From an uncultured Bacilli bacterium (lineage in GTDB: Bacteria; Bacillota_I; Bacilli_A; RF39; UBA660), in assembly GCA_947624845.1 (NCBI GenBank), contig CANQMB010000021.1, forward strand, positions 1-13,314: a stretch of 13,314 bases of DNA, given 5' to 3'. This document shows, piece by piece, positions 13,237 through 13,314 of the stretch. The translations under genes were made by a program, and so were the position numbers. Below the pieces are notes generated by a model. It saw only the letters and a program-made list of their open reading frames with translations. It was not told where the DNA came from and did not search any database. Numbering within the stretch: position 1 is the first letter of the stretch; each line of letters begins with the position of its first letter.

Positions 13237-13313
13237 GCCTCAATAGCTCAGTTGGTTAGAGCACTTGACTGTTAATCAAGGGGTCCTAGGTTCAAGTCCT
13301 AGTTGAGGCGCCA
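13237..13313 (+). tRNA. tRNA-Asn (anticodon GTT), CCA encoded
   Basis: Acceptor GCCTCAA/TTGAGGC pairs perfectly. The D-arm is GCTC/GAGC, the anticodon stem CTTGA/TCAAG encloses loop CTGTTAA with anticodon GTT, the variable loop is GGGTC, and the T-arm is CTAGG-TTCAAGT-CCTAG. Discriminator G73 is usual for bacterial tRNA-Asn, and CCA is encoded at 13311-13313. It starts 10 bases after the preceding stop codon with no clear promoter between, so it is either cotranscribed with that gene or has a promoter inside it. It may be the first of a tRNA cluster beyond the window. Confidence 0.97.
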
Positions 13314-13314
13314 T

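Noticed and set aside
1..13314. CRISPR array or mollicute genetic code
   Set aside because: No regularly spaced repeats are seen. TGA acts as a stop in at least two genes and tryptophan is TGG, so code 4 does not fit.

Overview
The window reads as chromosomal DNA of a low-GC Gram-positive (Bacillota) bacterium. It is AT-rich, has strong AGGAGG-type ribosome binding sites, and carries a cdaA-cdaR pair, a lipobox lipoprotein and a DUF378 protein. A three-gene set related to 2-hydroxyacyl-CoA dehydratases and their activase points to an anaerobe. TGA is used as a stop (for example at 9031-9033) and tryptophans are TGG, so the standard bacterial code applies and code-4 mollicutes are excluded. 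The best guess is an uncultured gut Bacilli or Erysipelotrichia-like lineage, but the species cannot be named from this sequence.

Layout. (1) 1-1665: the right end of an integrated element. A large serine recombinase, cut by the left window edge just before its catalytic serine, runs directly into the 3' remnant of a LysM gene that the element appears to interrupt. A terminator follows. (2) 1734-5184: a probable operon, behind a good promoter, for a SipW-type secretion module. It encodes an abundant-looking exported substrate with a SipW-like signal peptide, a strong intergenic hairpin, a polytopic ER-type signal peptidase I, a DUF5305-like two-pass membrane protein, and a small helical ferritin-like protein. 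(3) 5198-5360: tRNA-Thr(CGT) with its own promoter and a bidirectional terminator. (4) 5358-8312, minus strand: three overlapping or coupled genes (COG3580-like, COG3581-like, COG1924-like activase) that look like a split version of the large fused 'acyl-CoA dehydratase activase-related' proteins. They are transcribed divergently from the next block. (5) 8399-11307: a membrane-anchored Pro/Thr/Ser-rich protein, then cdaA (diadenylate cyclase) and cdaR (YbbR regulator), closed by a strong bidirectional terminator. glmM, the usual third gene, is not next to them. (6) 11306-11509, minus: a DUF378 membrane protein. (7) 11630-13226: a LolA/DUF4367-like lipoprotein and then a membrane-anchored thioredoxin-fold-like protein lacking CXXC. 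(8) 13237-13313: tRNA-Asn(GTT), only 10 bases after the preceding stop codon.

How the genes work together. The polytopic signal peptidase probably matures the upstream secreted protein, and the hairpin between them probably sets a high substrate-to-enzyme ratio. CdaA makes c-di-AMP at the membrane under CdaR control. The activase would pass electrons, driven by ATP, to the [4Fe-4S] pair formed by the two COG3580/COG3581 proteins; their substrate is unknown. The most notable points are the LysM gene interrupted by the recombinase element, the SipW/DUF5305 module, the split activase-related set with an extra cysteine cluster, and the tail-rich membrane protein in front of cdaA.
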